Shown here piece by piece: positions 1 through 8,062 of a stretch of 64,000 bases of DNA. Below the pieces are notes generated by a model. The model saw nothing but the letters and a program-made list of their open reading frames with translations, made no database searches and had not been told where the DNA came from. Position 1 is the first letter of the stretch. Each line of letters opens with the position of its first letter. This DNA comes from Streptomyces sp. SirexAA-E (GTDB lineage Bacteria > Actinomycetota > Actinomycetes > Streptomycetales > Streptomycetaceae), in NCBI RefSeq assembly GCF_000177195.2, contig NC_015953.1:6696001-6760000 (forward strand), in the 5' to 3' direction. Position numbers and translations under genes: made by a program.

Positions 1-121
1 GATAGGGCCTGGCACTGGCGGCGTTGCCGCCGCCCAGCAAAGACGCGGTCAGTGCTCCGACCGCCACGGCCGACGCGAGGCCGCGTCGTGATCTGGACCT
101 GTGATGCGGTGTGCGCTGCAT
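1..121 (-). CDS. Secreted protein, N-terminal fragment (runs off window)
   Basis: Only the first 40 codons lie inside the window. They begin at an ATG (minus strand, base 121) with an AAGGAGG ribosome binding site about a dozen bases upstream. The peptide is a classical signal sequence: a basic head (RSRSRRG), a hydrophobic core (LASAVAVGALTASLL), then small residues ending at ASA, after which a signal peptidase could cut. Almost nothing of the mature protein is visible, so I cannot name a function. The gene is divergent from the laccase and shares a 220-base promoter region (122-341) with it. Confidence 0.7.
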   Translation of the reverse strand, partial: MQRTPHHRSRSRRGLASAVAVGALTASLLGGGNAASARPY

Positions 122-341
122 GTGGTCACCCACCCCTCCTTGGTCGCTTCTTACGTCACGGCGCCTTCGTGCTCACTGCGACAGCGCACGAAGCTAGACC
201 TCTTTTCATGGCACGCCAATAGGTACGGCAGCAATCCGACGAACTTTGTCCTGAGTGTGGATAAACGAAGATCACCCGGCTACGGTGTGGGCCGTCCCGA
301 GGAGAGCCCGTCAGTTTCCGTAGCGCAGTGGGGAGTTCGAC

Positions 342-1343
342 ATGGACCGAAGGACCTTCAACCGGCGGATGCTGGTGGGCGGCGGGGTGGCGGCGGCGAC
401 CGGGGTGACATCGATGTCGCTCGGCGCGGTCCAGGCCGCCCCGGCGCAGGCGGCGGTGGCCGACCCGCCGAAGACCGCTCCCGCGGGCGGCGTGGTGCGC
501 CACCTCACGATGTACGCCGAGAAGCTGCCGGACGGCTCACTGGGCTACGGGCTGGAGAAGGGCAAGGCGTCGGTCCCCGGGCCCCTCATCGAGATCAACG
601 AGGGCGACACCCTGCACATCGAGTTCCACAACCTCACCGACGCCGACGCCAGCCTCCACGTCCACGGTGTCGACTACGACATCGCCAGCGACGGCACCCG
701 GATGAACCGGAGCCACGTCGAGCCGGGCGGCACCCGTACCTACACCTGGCGCACCCACGCCCCCGGCCGTCGGAAGGACGGCACCTGGCAGGCGGGCAGC
801 GCCGGTTACTGGCACTACCACGACCACGTCGTCGGCACCGACCACGGGACGGGCGGCATCCGCAAGGGGCTCTACGGGCCGCTCGTCGTCCGGCGCAAGG
901 GCGACATCCTGCCGGACCGGACGATCACGATCGTCTTCAACGACATGAACATCAACAACAAGCCCGCCGACGCGAGCCCGAACTTCGAGGCCACGGTCGG
1001 CGACCGGGTCGAGGTCGTGATGATCACGCACGGCGAGTACTACCACACGTTCCACATCCACGGACATCGCTGGGCGGACAACCGTACCGGCCTGCTCACC
1101 GGGCCGGACGACCCGAGCCGGGTGGTCGACACGAAGATCTGCGGACCGGCCGACTCCTTCGGCTTCCAGATCATCGCGGGCGAGCACGTGGGAGCCGGCG
1201 CCTGGATGTACCACTGCCATGTGCAGAGCCACTCGGACCAGGGCATGGCCGGGCTGCTGCTGGTCGCCAAGCCGGACGGCACGGTCCCCGGCTACGACCC
1301 GCCCCACCACGCGGCCGGCGCGGCGGGGGAGCACGCCCACTGA
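342..1343 (+). CDS. Small two-domain laccase (multicopper oxidase), Tat-exported
   Basis: Extracellular copper oxidase that takes electrons from phenolic or other substrates and reduces oxygen to water. The 333-residue length matches the trimeric Streptomyces small laccases (SLAC, about 340 aa) rather than three-domain laccases. Residues 2-10 carry a twin-arginine motif (RRTFNRR) followed by a hydrophobic stretch and an Ala-rich cleavage region near residue 38. All copper-binding clusters are present: HVH at 106-108, HYHDH at 158-162, HTFHIHGH at 235-242 and HCHVQSHSDQGM at 291-302. The C-terminal tail is His-rich (EHAH). The ATG is preceded by GGGGAG six bases upstream. A pair of repeat elements begins 25 bases after the stop. 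Confidence 0.93.
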   Translation: MDRRTFNRRMLVGGGVAAATGVTSMSLGAVQAAPAQAAVADPPKTAPAGGVVRHLTMYAEKLPDGSLGYGLEKGKASVPGPLIEINEGDTLHIEFHNLTDADASLHVHGVDYDIASDGTRMNRSHVEPGGTRTYTWRTHAPGRRKDGTWQAGSAGYWHYHDHVVGTDHGTGGIRKGLYGPLVVRRKGDILPDRTITIVFNDMNINNKPADASPNFEATVGDRVEVVMITHGEYYHTFHIHGHRWADNRTGLLTGPDDPSRVVDTKICGPADSFGFQIIAGEHVGAGAWMYHCHVQSHSDQGMAGLLLVAKPDGTVPGYDPPHHAAGAAGEHAH

Positions 1344-1368
1344 CGCGGCGAGCGGGTCCATGCAACTA

Positions 1369-1543
1369 GGGCTTGTTTCGAAAGTCCCGCCTGTCCGGCG
1401 ACGCCCGGCACGCACGCTCGCTGCGTTGTCGGTATCGCCCCGATACATCCAGTATCGGGGCGACCCTCCGCCTTGCGATCGCACGCACCAGACGCCGTCG
1501 GACCCGCCCTCCGGGCGGACGGCGCTACTTTCGAAACAAGCCC
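1369..1543. repeat. Terminal-inverted-repeat (MITE-like) element, copy 1
   Basis: A 175-base non-coding element with near-perfect inverted ends (GGGCTTGTTTCGAAAGT at the left; its complement at the right, ending in GCCC) flanked by TA on both sides (1367-1368, 1544-1545). Inside are further palindromes: CCGATAC/GTATCGG around 1440-1460, GCGATCGC, and CCGCCCTCCGGGCGG. Related copies occur at 1546-1719 and 33889-34062. The ends and TA flanks suggest past transposition by a TA-targeting transposase supplied in trans. The strong hairpins could also act as a bidirectional terminator between the convergent laccase and XRE genes. Confidence 0.8.
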
Positions 1544-1545
1544 TA

Positions 1546-1719
1546 GGGCGTGTCCGGAAGTCCCGCGTGTCCGGCGACGCCCGGCACGCACGCTCGCCGT
1601 GTTGTCGGGATCGCCCCGACACATCCAGTACCGGGGCGACCCTCCGCCGTGCGATCGCACGGACCGGACGCCGCCGGACCCGCCCTCCGGGCGGACGGCG
1701 CCACTCTCGAAACACGCCC
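1546..1719. repeat. Terminal-inverted-repeat (MITE-like) element, copy 2
   Basis: Adjoins copy 1, sharing the single TA at 1544-1545, and is 174 bases long. The left end is GGGCGTGTCCGGAAGT and the right end reads TCGAAACACGCCC before TA at 1720-1721. Internal organisation and orientation are the same as copy 1, with substitutions scattered throughout. Its last base plus the flanking TA forms the TAG stop codon of the XRE-cupin gene read on the minus strand. Confidence 0.8.
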
Positions 1720-2294
1720 TAACGCTTCCGGGCGGTCGCGTCCAGGTGGGAGCGCCGGGCCTCCCGGTCGAAGATGCCCAGCATGTCGGCAGGGCCGCCG
1801 ACGGCACCCACCGCGTGCGGGAGCATCGTCAGGAACTCCGCAGCCTGGCCCTCCTCGACCCGCAGCCGGCGCTCCCCGAGCAGCAGTTCGACCGTGCCGG
1901 AGAGCACCGTGAACCACTCCCGCCCGGGGTGCGCCTTCAGGGCCGAGGGGCCCTCGGGCGGCGGAGCGGTCAGGCGCATCCGGGCCACGGAGACGCCCGG
2001 CTCGTGGCGCAGGGACCACAGGGTCAGCCCGCGTGCGTGGTCGTAGGAGGGATGGGAGACGACGTCGTCGGGGGCGGCCTCGACGAGCTGGTCCAGCGAG
2101 GTGCTCAGGGCCCGGGCGATCACCGTGAGCTGGTCGAGCGCGATCCTGCGGTGCCCGGTCTCGATCCGGCTGAGCGTGGACGGGCTGAGGTGGCACCGGG
2201 CGGCGAGGTCGTCGAGCGACCAGCCGTGAGCGGCGCGCAGGGCCCGGATGCGCTTGCGTACGAGGCTGTCGAGGTCGCCACCTTCTTGCGTCAT
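1719..2294 (-). CDS. XRE-family transcriptional regulator with C-terminal cupin domain
   Basis: Cytoplasmic repressor/activator of the HTH-plus-cupin type (191 aa from the chosen start). The N-terminal 65 residues form an XRE helix-turn-helix (core SLDDLAARCHLSPSTLSRIE). Residues about 100-175 are a small cupin barrel (PGREWFTVLSGTVELLLGE) that probably senses a small ligand. I chose the ATG at 2294 (MTQEGG) because it puts the HTH at the usual distance. A longer frame upstream to 2348 would run into the divergent methyltransferase start. The gene and the methyltransferase at 2342 are divergent with 47 bases between them, so it most likely controls that gene and itself. The stop codon is formed by the edge of repeat copy 2. 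Confidence 0.85.
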   Translation of the reverse strand: MTQEGGDLDSLVRKRIRALRAAHGWSLDDLAARCHLSPSTLSRIETGHRRIALDQLTVIARALSTSLDQLVEAAPDDVVSHPSYDHARGLTLWSLRHEPGVSVARMRLTAPPPEGPSALKAHPGREWFTVLSGTVELLLGERRLRVEEGQAAEFLTMLPHAVGAVGGPADMLGIFDREARRSHLDATARKR

Positions 2295-2341
2295 GAGCAA
2301 GAGCTTATGCCTCTTCCGCAAAGTCTCGTACGGTCGGACGC

Positions 2342-3223
2342 ATGGCACACTCCACCTCCACCCACGTCCACACCCCTCGGCCGGGCACCGCCGACGGTGG
2401 CGCCCAGGACCCTCTCGCCCAGATGCTCGACCTCGACGCCGTGGTGTTCGGCCCCTATCTGGCCACGGTGACCGACCGGCTCGCCCGCCTGGCGGGCGAC
2501 GGAGTCACCCGGATCGTCGACCTGGGCGCGGGCACCGGCACCGGCACGTTCGCCCTGCTGGAACGGTTCCCCGCCGCGCGCGTGACCGCCGTCGACAGCT
2601 CCCCGGACATGCTGGCCAGGCTCGCCGGGACCGCCCGTCTGCGGGGCCTGGCCGAGCGCGTGCACACCCTGCACGCCGACGCCGACGAAGCGCTGACCGG
2701 CCTCGTGGACACCGACCTCGTCTGGGCGTCGGCCTCCCTGCACCACCTGGAGGACCCCGCGGGAGCGCTCGCGGCGATCCGCGCGGCACTGCGCCCCGGC
2801 GGGCTGCTGGCCGTCGCCGAGATGGACGGGGTCCCGCGCTTCCTGCCCCACGACGCCGTCCCGGACCGGCCCGGCCTGGAGGACCGCCTGCGCACGGCCC
2901 TGGACGAGCTGCACGCCGGGGCGGTGCCGCACCTCGGCGCCGACTGGGGCGCCCGGCTGACCGAGGCCGGCTTCACCGTCGAGCGGGAGCAGGCCACGGA
3001 CCTGGAGCTGCGCGCCCCGCTGCCCGAGGGCGCCGGGCGGTACGCCCATCTCACGCTCGCCCGGGTCCGCGGTGCGCTCGACGGGCGGATCGACCCCGCC
3101 GACCTGGCCGCGCTCGACCTCCTCCTGGACGGCGGCCCGCTCGACGTACGCCACCGCGAGGACCTCCTCGTGCGGTCCGGGCGCGAACTGTGGCTGGCCC
3201 GCCGCCCGGTGGACGGCCCCTGA
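2342..3223 (+). CDS. Class I SAM-dependent methyltransferase
   Basis: A 293-residue soluble methyltransferase of unknown substrate. Motif I is clear (VDLGAGTGTGTFALL, residues about 57-71), followed by the acidic residue of motif II (VDSS), a motif resembling LHHLED, and motif III with LRPGGLLAVAEMD. The C-terminal 120 residues are a less conserved substrate-binding region. It is divergent from an XRE-cupin regulator, which suggests inducible expression. The fold assignment is firm; no substrate can be inferred from the neighbours. Confidence 0.88.
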   Translation: MAHSTSTHVHTPRPGTADGGAQDPLAQMLDLDAVVFGPYLATVTDRLARLAGDGVTRIVDLGAGTGTGTFALLERFPAARVTAVDSSPDMLARLAGTARLRGLAERVHTLHADADEALTGLVDTDLVWASASLHHLEDPAGALAAIRAALRPGGLLAVAEMDGVPRFLPHDAVPDRPGLEDRLRTALDELHAGAVPHLGADWGARLTEAGFTVEREQATDLELRAPLPEGAGRYAHLTLARVRGALDGRIDPADLAALDLLLDGGPLDVRHREDLLVRSGRELWLARRPVDGP

Positions 3224-3373
3224 CCGGATCACCGGGGAGGCCGCCCCGCGCGAACTGCGGCCGCCGGTGCCCGGTGCAAGACTCGAAGACAAGGGACTGA
3301 CCATGCCTATCAGCAGAGCGGGACGGGCGAGGGACACACCGCTCGCCGGCCGAGCTCGCCGAAGGAGCACACC

Positions 3374-4171
3374 ATGCTCGACCCAGCCTTCGAGACCGGC
3401 GCCCCCAACTGGACGGACCTCGGCACCCCCGACGTCGAGGCCGCCACGGACTTCTACCACGGCCTCTTCGGCTGGGAACTGGTGCCCGGCGGACCGGAGA
3501 CCGGCGGGTACGGCATGTACCAGCTGCGCGGCAGGACGGTCGCCGGTGTCATGGCCGTGCCCGAGGACCAGGGGAAGCCCGCGTGGTCGGTCTACTTCCA
3601 GACCCCCGACGCGGACGCCACCGCCAGGACGGTCGAACAGGCCGGCGGCACCGCGGCCTTCCCGCCGGTGGACGTCCTGGAGTACGGCCGCATGGGCGGC
3701 TTCACGGACAACTCCGGGGCCTACTTCGGGGTCTGGCAGCCGGGGACGAACACCGGACTCGGCATGATCATGGAACCGGGCGCGCTGATCTGGTCCGAGC
3801 TGTACACCCCGGACGTGCCCGCCGCAGCAGCCTTCTTCGAGACGGTCTTCGGCTGGCAGACAGAGTCCATGGACTTCCCCAGCGGCTCCTACACGATGGT
3901 CCGCCCGGCGGGCAGCAAGGGCGCCGACTCCACCTTCGGCGGGCTGGTGCCCCTCGACTCCGTACCGAGTGAGGCCGCCGCGGGCCCGCACTGGCTGCCG
4001 TACTTCGCCGTCGAGGACTGCGACACGGCGGTGGCCGACGCCGAACGGCTCGGCGGCACGGCGTCACAGCCGGCCACGGACATCCCGGAGGTCGGCAGGA
4101 TCGCCGTCCTCGCCGACCCCGCGGGTGCCGCGTTCGCGGTCATCAAGCCCGCTCCGATGGGGCAGAGCTGA
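3374..4171 (+). CDS. Two-domain VOC (glyoxalase/bleomycin-resistance) protein
   Basis: A 265-residue protein made of two tandem vicinal-oxygen-chelate domains. Each opens with the characteristic phrase: PNWTDLGTPDVEAATDFYHGLFGWE near residue 10, and IWSELYTPDVPAAAAFFETVFGWQ near residue 137. It resembles the family of CFP30B-like proteins annotated as glyoxalase-like or hydroxylase. The reaction is not known. It starts at an ATG with GAAGGAG upstream. It stands alone between the methyltransferase and a WhiB-family gene. Confidence 0.85.
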   Translation: MLDPAFETGAPNWTDLGTPDVEAATDFYHGLFGWELVPGGPETGGYGMYQLRGRTVAGVMAVPEDQGKPAWSVYFQTPDADATARTVEQAGGTAAFPPVDVLEYGRMGGFTDNSGAYFGVWQPGTNTGLGMIMEPGALIWSELYTPDVPAAAAFFETVFGWQTESMDFPSGSYTMVRPAGSKGADSTFGGLVPLDSVPSEAAAGPHWLPYFAVEDCDTAVADAERLGGTASQPATDIPEVGRIAVLADPAGAAFAVIKPAPMGQS

Positions 4172-4237
4172 CCACGGGGGACCGGTCGTCGACCGTTCGT
4201 TGATCACCTGTTTATCCCGGGCGGGCACCGTGGGCCC

Positions 4238-4492
4238 ATGCCGATCAACACCGTGACCGAAGACCCGCTCGCCTGGCAGGAGACCGCGCTCTGCGCCCAG
4301 GCCGGGCCCGAGTTCTTCTTCCCGGCGCCGGGCAGCTCGACCCGTGAGGCGAAGCAGCTGTGCGGCGCCTGCGAGGGAAGGATGGCCTGCCTGGAATACG
4401 CCCTCGCCCACGACGAGCGGTTCGGCGTGTGGGGAGGGCTCTCCGAGAAGGAGCGGGAGCGGCTGCGCAGAAACGGCGGGACCCGGCGCTGA
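4238..4492 (+). CDS. WhiB-family iron-sulfur transcriptional regulator
   Basis: An 84-residue actinobacterial Wbl protein. The four cluster-binding cysteines are present (C19, C42, C45, C51, with the central CxxC as CGAC), followed by the beta-turn GVWGG (63-67) and a basic C-terminus (ERERLRRNGGTRR) for DNA contact. Wbl proteins usually act with the principal sigma factor, and the 4Fe-4S cluster senses redox signals or nitric oxide. It is monocistronic. It could be a WhiB or another Wbl subclass; I cannot assign which without alignment. Confidence 0.92.
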   Translation: MPINTVTEDPLAWQETALCAQAGPEFFFPAPGSSTREAKQLCGACEGRMACLEYALAHDERFGVWGGLSEKERERLRRNGGTRR

Positions 4493-4517
4493 CCGGCACC
4501 GTGCCCTCGGGGCGCGG

Positions 4518-5423
4518 TCAGGGGATGCGGAAGTCCTCCCCGTACATCCGCCACACCAGCGGGGTGCGCAGCTCCAGATTGCCGTCGCGGAGGAACACCC
4601 GCTGGGCGGTGTCGATGCGGCTGGTGTCGCGCTGCACCGTGCGGGCCCTGATGGCGGTCCGGCCCGCGTCGAGGAACGCGTCGAGGTACGCCGTCTCGTC
4701 GCCGCCCTCCGCGGCCGTGTCCGCCTGTGCCATCGCCGCGTCGCGGATGCCGTAGAAGCCGTTCGCCTCCACCCCGGGGCCGTGCAGGACCATGGCGTCG
4801 TAGTAGACGAACTGGCCGAGCGTGCCCAGCCCGTCCAGCTTCGCCAGCCGCACCGCGGGGTCGAAGTACAGCCGGTCCCGCAGCCGGTCCTGCGCGGACC
4901 GGAAGGTCTCGTCCTCGGCCGCCTCCCGCCAGGCCCGGGTGAATCCGGGGTCCAGCCCCTCGTGCGAGTCGGAGCCGTCCACCTCGCGCAGTGCCGGAAG
5001 GTAGGGGGCGAGCGGATTGTCCGGCTGCTCCTCGGTGTAGGCCTCGACCAGTTGCAGCATGTCGTTCGTACCCGAGCAGAAGCCGACGATCCCGGCGGTG
5101 TAGCCGTTGCCGTCGCCCAGGTCCTCGACCGCGCCGTACCGGCTGCGCCAGTCCAGGGTGGAGGCGTCGGCACTGGACACCAGCCGGGAGGCGATCTCCT
5201 TCATCTCGGGCGCGGCGAGCCCGGGCGGCAGGGCGTCGATCTCCTCGGCGTGTTCCTCGGCCCGCGCGACGGCCTCCGGCTCCTCCTGGTCCGACGGTGC
5301 CGGAGCGGCGGCCTGCGGAGTGAGTTTCGGAGGCTCGGAATCGCCCCTGCTGAACAGGATCGAAGCGGCGATGGCTATCGGCGCGCCGAAGAGAACAAGA
5401 CGGGTCACTGGCTTCACCGGCAC
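4518..5423 (-). CDS. GH46-type chitosanase with Glu-to-Asp change at the catalytic acid
   Basis: A 301-residue protein whose residues 72-301 follow GH46 chitosanases throughout (EIASRLVSS, DLGDGNGYTAGIVGFCSGTNDML, YFDPAVRLAKLDGL, QFVYYDAMVLHGPG, GGDETAYLDAFLDA). Family members hydrolyse chitosan outside the cell. By my alignment with Streptomyces N174 chitosanase, the nucleophile-side Asp40 is D104, while the general acid Glu22 corresponds to D86 (SSADAS instead of SSAENS). The codon is GAC, so the change is real in this sequence. The N-terminus is a short basic head and hydrophobic segment (10-24) without an obvious cleavage site, then an acidic Ala/Pro/Glu linker, so it may stay membrane-anchored. 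Activity may be low or altered. Confidence 0.88.
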   Translation of the reverse strand: MPVKPVTRLVLFGAPIAIAASILFSRGDSEPPKLTPQAAAPAPSDQEEPEAVARAEEHAEEIDALPPGLAAPEMKEIASRLVSSADASTLDWRSRYGAVEDLGDGNGYTAGIVGFCSGTNDMLQLVEAYTEEQPDNPLAPYLPALREVDGSDSHEGLDPGFTRAWREAAEDETFRSAQDRLRDRLYFDPAVRLAKLDGLGTLGQFVYYDAMVLHGPGVEANGFYGIRDAAMAQADTAAEGGDETAYLDAFLDAGRTAIRARTVQRDTSRIDTAQRVFLRDGNLELRTPLVWRMYGEDFRIP

Positions 5424-5471
5424 AGAGTACGTTCCGCACGCCTGTCCGGTCAGCCTGCCGGAACAACGCTG

Positions 5472-5513
5472 CGGGGGTGACGGCCCGCGCGGGTGCGCGG
5501 GTCGTCACCCCCG
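5472..5513. terminator. Hairpin terminator after the desaturase gene
   Basis: An 11-base perfect inverted repeat (CGGGGGTGACG at 5472-5482, its complement at 5503-5513) with further GC-rich pairing inside. It sits six bases past the desaturase stop on the minus strand and ahead of the chitosanase gene. No U-tract follows, which is usual for Streptomyces terminators. Confidence 0.7.
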
Positions 5514-5518
5514 GGGAA

Positions 5519-6493
5519 TCAGGCTTCCGCGCGGGCCGCCATACGGGCCTTGCGGGCGGCCAGCTTCTCGTCGAACTTCGACGCCTCGCTGTCGAGTCCG
5601 CCCATGTACAGCCCGAGCTCCTCCTGCGCCTTGAGGCCCTCCGGGCCGAGGCCGTCGATGTCGAGCACCTTGAGGTAGCGCAGTACGGGCTGGATCACGT
5701 CGTCGTGGTGGATCCGCATGTTGTAGATCTCGCCGATCGCCATCTGCGCGGCGGCCCGCTCGAAGCCGGGCATCCCGTGGCCGGGCATCCGGAAGTTGAC
5801 GACGACGTCCCGCACGGCCTGCATGGTCAGGTCGGGGGCGAGCTCGAAGGCCGCGCCGAGCAGGTTCCGGTAGAAGACCATGTGCAGGTTCTCGTCGGTC
5901 GCGATGCGGGCCAGCATCCGGTCGCACACGGGGTCGCCGGACTGGTGGCCGGTGTTGCGGTGGGAGACGCGGGTGGCCAGCTCCTGGAAGGCGACGTACG
6001 CCACCGAGTGCAGCATGGAGTGGCGGTTGTCGGACTCGAAGCCCTCCGCCATGTGCGCCATGCGGAACTGCTCCAGCTTGTCAGGGTCCACCGCGCGCGA
6101 GGTGAGCAGATAGTCGCGCATCACGATGCCGTGCCGGCCCTCCTCGGCCGTCCAGCGGTGCACCCAGGTGCCCCAGGCGCCGTCGCGGCCGAAGAGCGAG
6201 GCGATCTCGTGGTGGTAGCTGGGGAGGTTGTCCTCGGTCAGCAGGTTCACCACGAGGGCGATCTTGCCGATGTCGGTGACCTTGGACTGGTCGTTCCGCC
6301 ACGCCTCGCCGTCGTCGAAGAGGCCGGGGAAGTTACGGCCGTCGGAGAACGGCACGTACTCGTGGGGCATCCAGTCCTTGGCGACCTTGAGATGGCGGTT
6401 GAGCTCCTTCTCGACCACCTCTTCCAGGGCGTGGAGCAGCTGGGCGTCGGTCCACGCCTTCGCACTGCCGAGATGGGGAGAGGTGATCGTCAC
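5519..6493 (-). CDS. Acyl-ACP desaturase (ferritin-like di-iron)
   Basis: A 324-residue soluble di-iron desaturase that would introduce a double bond into acyl-ACP, so it affects membrane fatty-acid composition. The iron ligands appear as EEGRH (117-121) and DENLH (200-204), with supporting glutamates near 87 and 171, as in plant-type and mycobacterial DesA proteins. Length is normal for the family. The ATG has AGGAG nine bases upstream. The region just before the ribosome binding site carries a cluster of CGTAGGT half-sites (6519-6553), so transcription is probably under a dedicated repressor, perhaps lipid-responsive. Confidence 0.9.
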   Translation of the reverse strand: MTITSPHLGSAKAWTDAQLLHALEEVVEKELNRHLKVAKDWMPHEYVPFSDGRNFPGLFDDGEAWRNDQSKVTDIGKIALVVNLLTEDNLPSYHHEIASLFGRDGAWGTWVHRWTAEEGRHGIVMRDYLLTSRAVDPDKLEQFRMAHMAEGFESDNRHSMLHSVAYVAFQELATRVSHRNTGHQSGDPVCDRMLARIATDENLHMVFYRNLLGAAFELAPDLTMQAVRDVVVNFRMPGHGMPGFERAAAQMAIGEIYNMRIHHDDVIQPVLRYLKVLDIDGLGPEGLKAQEELGLYMGGLDSEASKFDEKLAARKARMAARAEA

Positions 6494-6518
6494 GGGTACT
6501 CCTGGGGACGGGAGAATT

Positions 6519-6553
6519 TACCTACGGGTACGTAGGTTACGTGACCGTAGGTT
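6519..6553 (-). promoter_or_regulatory. Operator-like cluster upstream of the desaturase
   Basis: ACCTACG and CGTAGGT form a 7+7 palindrome with a 4-base spacer (6520-6537), followed by a third half-site CGTAGGT at 6546-6552. The layout is typical of TetR-type operators and lies about 30-60 bases before the desaturase start, where it would block transcription. The cognate regulator is not identifiable in the window. Confidence 0.5.
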
Positions 6554-6739
6554 AAGGCGGCGGTAAGCTCATATCCAAGCCCGGACCTCGCTGTGCCCGA
6601 TTGCGTACCGTTATCGGCGCAGGTGGAAGGCGGTGTGCATGGAGTCGTTCAGACTCTGGCGGCCGGGTCGCCAAGGCCTTCCGGAGGGCCCGAACGGCCT
6701 GGAACGGTGGGGGTGTCGGGGCCTTGTGAGGCGTGGGGG

Positions 6740-6990
6740 CGACGGTCCCGGGGGTGACGGGAAGCAGTCCGCCCTCGTGCGGCAGCAGCCAGCGTGTCAT
6801 GCTCAGCGCTTCGAGGAAAGGCAGGTCGGGGCTTGCCGCGACCTGCGCCCCGGTCCAGGCGGGGACCACGTCGTACAGCCGCCCGCCGGCGTACACGTCG
6901 AGGTCGTCGGTGGGCTCGTCCGGCAGCGGGACGCAGGGGCGGGCGGCAGCAGGGGCGCCGGCCGCAGTGGGACGCGCTCGCCCTCCGGCA
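6740..6990 (-). pseudogene. Decayed coding remnant of unknown origin
   Basis: Between the desaturase and the SsgA-like gene there are 806 bases (6494-7299) without an intact gene. On the minus strand, coding-like peptide runs through two frames: IGDMPEGERVPLRPAPLLPP near 6940-6990, then, after an apparent frame change, PLPDEPTDDLDVYAGG, RLYDVVPAWTGAQ and FLEALSMTRWLLPHEGG from about 6930 down to 6750. Neither frame has a plausible start and ribosome binding site. I read this as a frameshifted remnant. I do not recognise the family. Bases 7000-7299 hold scraps such as VPVVADGIEGLLPGV on the plus strand but nothing I can support. Confidence 0.3.
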
Positions 6991-7299
6991 TGTCGCCGAT
7001 CGCCCGGTCGAGTCCTACGGGAGCCAGGCCCGGTTCGCCGGGCGTGGCACGGGCGTGTCCTCGGCGTCCCGGTCGTCGCCGACGGCATCGAGGGGCTCCT
7101 CCCGGGTGTCACCCGCCTCGATGGCGTGCGGCGCCCGGCGTGCGGACGGACGCATACGCGCGGCGCACGGCGACGCGGGCGGTGTTATCGGACACCCCCG
7201 GATGTGGAGCAACGTCCCTCTCCGGTCCGACGACGGCGGGGACACTCACGCTACGAACGCTGCGCGCCGCTCGGCAGCCGAAGTCCCCGGAGGCGGCTG

Positions 7300-7716
7300 T
7301 CAGCCGGGTCCGTCGAGCAGTTCCGTGAGATCACGGTCCAGGTCCAGGAAGCGGAACTCGTCGCCCACCGGCACCAGTTCCTGGGCCCGGTCCAGGAAGC
7401 GGCGCAGTTCGGCGGTGCGGACGTGCACCATGGCGATGCCCTCGACGGCGTGGAACTCCAGCACCGTGCGGTCGTACCCGAAGGGCCGTACGCGTACGTC
7501 GCCCATCCCGGCCGGCGTCTCCATCCCGGTTGCCAGCAGTTCGCGGGAGAACTCCCAGGACACCTCGGTGCCTTCCAGGGTCGCGGGCCCGGGGAAGGCC
7601 ATGCGCACGGCGAAGGGGTCCCCGCGGTCGTAGTGCAGGGTGGCGGGCAGGGTCTCCATCCGCGGAGCGGACGCCACCATGCGGGCCTGCACGGACTGCT
7701 CGATAACGCTGGACAA
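7300..7716 (-). CDS. SsgA-like sporulation/cell-division regulator (SALP)
   Basis: An actinomycete-specific protein that helps position septation and peptidoglycan synthesis in sporulating hyphae. The 138 residues from the chosen TTG start match the family's normal length. Typical motifs are TLHYDRGDPFAVRMAFP, VSWEFSRELLA, GDVRVRPFGYDRTVLEF and the C-terminal DLDRDLTELL. I chose the TTG at 7716 (SSVIEQSVQARMV) because family members start there and GGGAGCAGG lies just upstream. A longer reading to 7854 would add 46 residues unlike the family. Confidence 0.85.
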   Translation of the reverse strand: MSSVIEQSVQARMVASAPRMETLPATLHYDRGDPFAVRMAFPGPATLEGTEVSWEFSRELLATGMETPAGMGDVRVRPFGYDRTVLEFHAVEGIAMVHVRTAELRRFLDRAQELVPVGDEFRFLDLDRDLTELLDGPG

Positions 7717-8062
7717 GACCTGCTCCCTGACTCGTCGGACGAACGGATCCCGGCAACGGAGTAGACGACGGAACGCCTCGATCCGTGCACCGGTGCGGGG
7801 CGTGAGCTGCGTCACCGCCCGATTCCCCTCTGACCCCTGCCCCGTTTCGGCCACCGCACCCGGGGTGGTGGGGCGGCCCCTGGACGTCGTCCCTTATGGC
7901 GTGATTGTGCGTGGAGCAGTGCGTGGCGGGTCCGGTTCAGCGGTTGGTGCCGGACGAATGGTGCTCGTGCTCGCAACAGGCCCTTCGTCCGGTCCCGCCT
8001 CCGTCTCGGCGTCCTCACCGCCTGAAGCGACGTCCGAAGCGGCGTCTTAGACTGAGGCCCTC

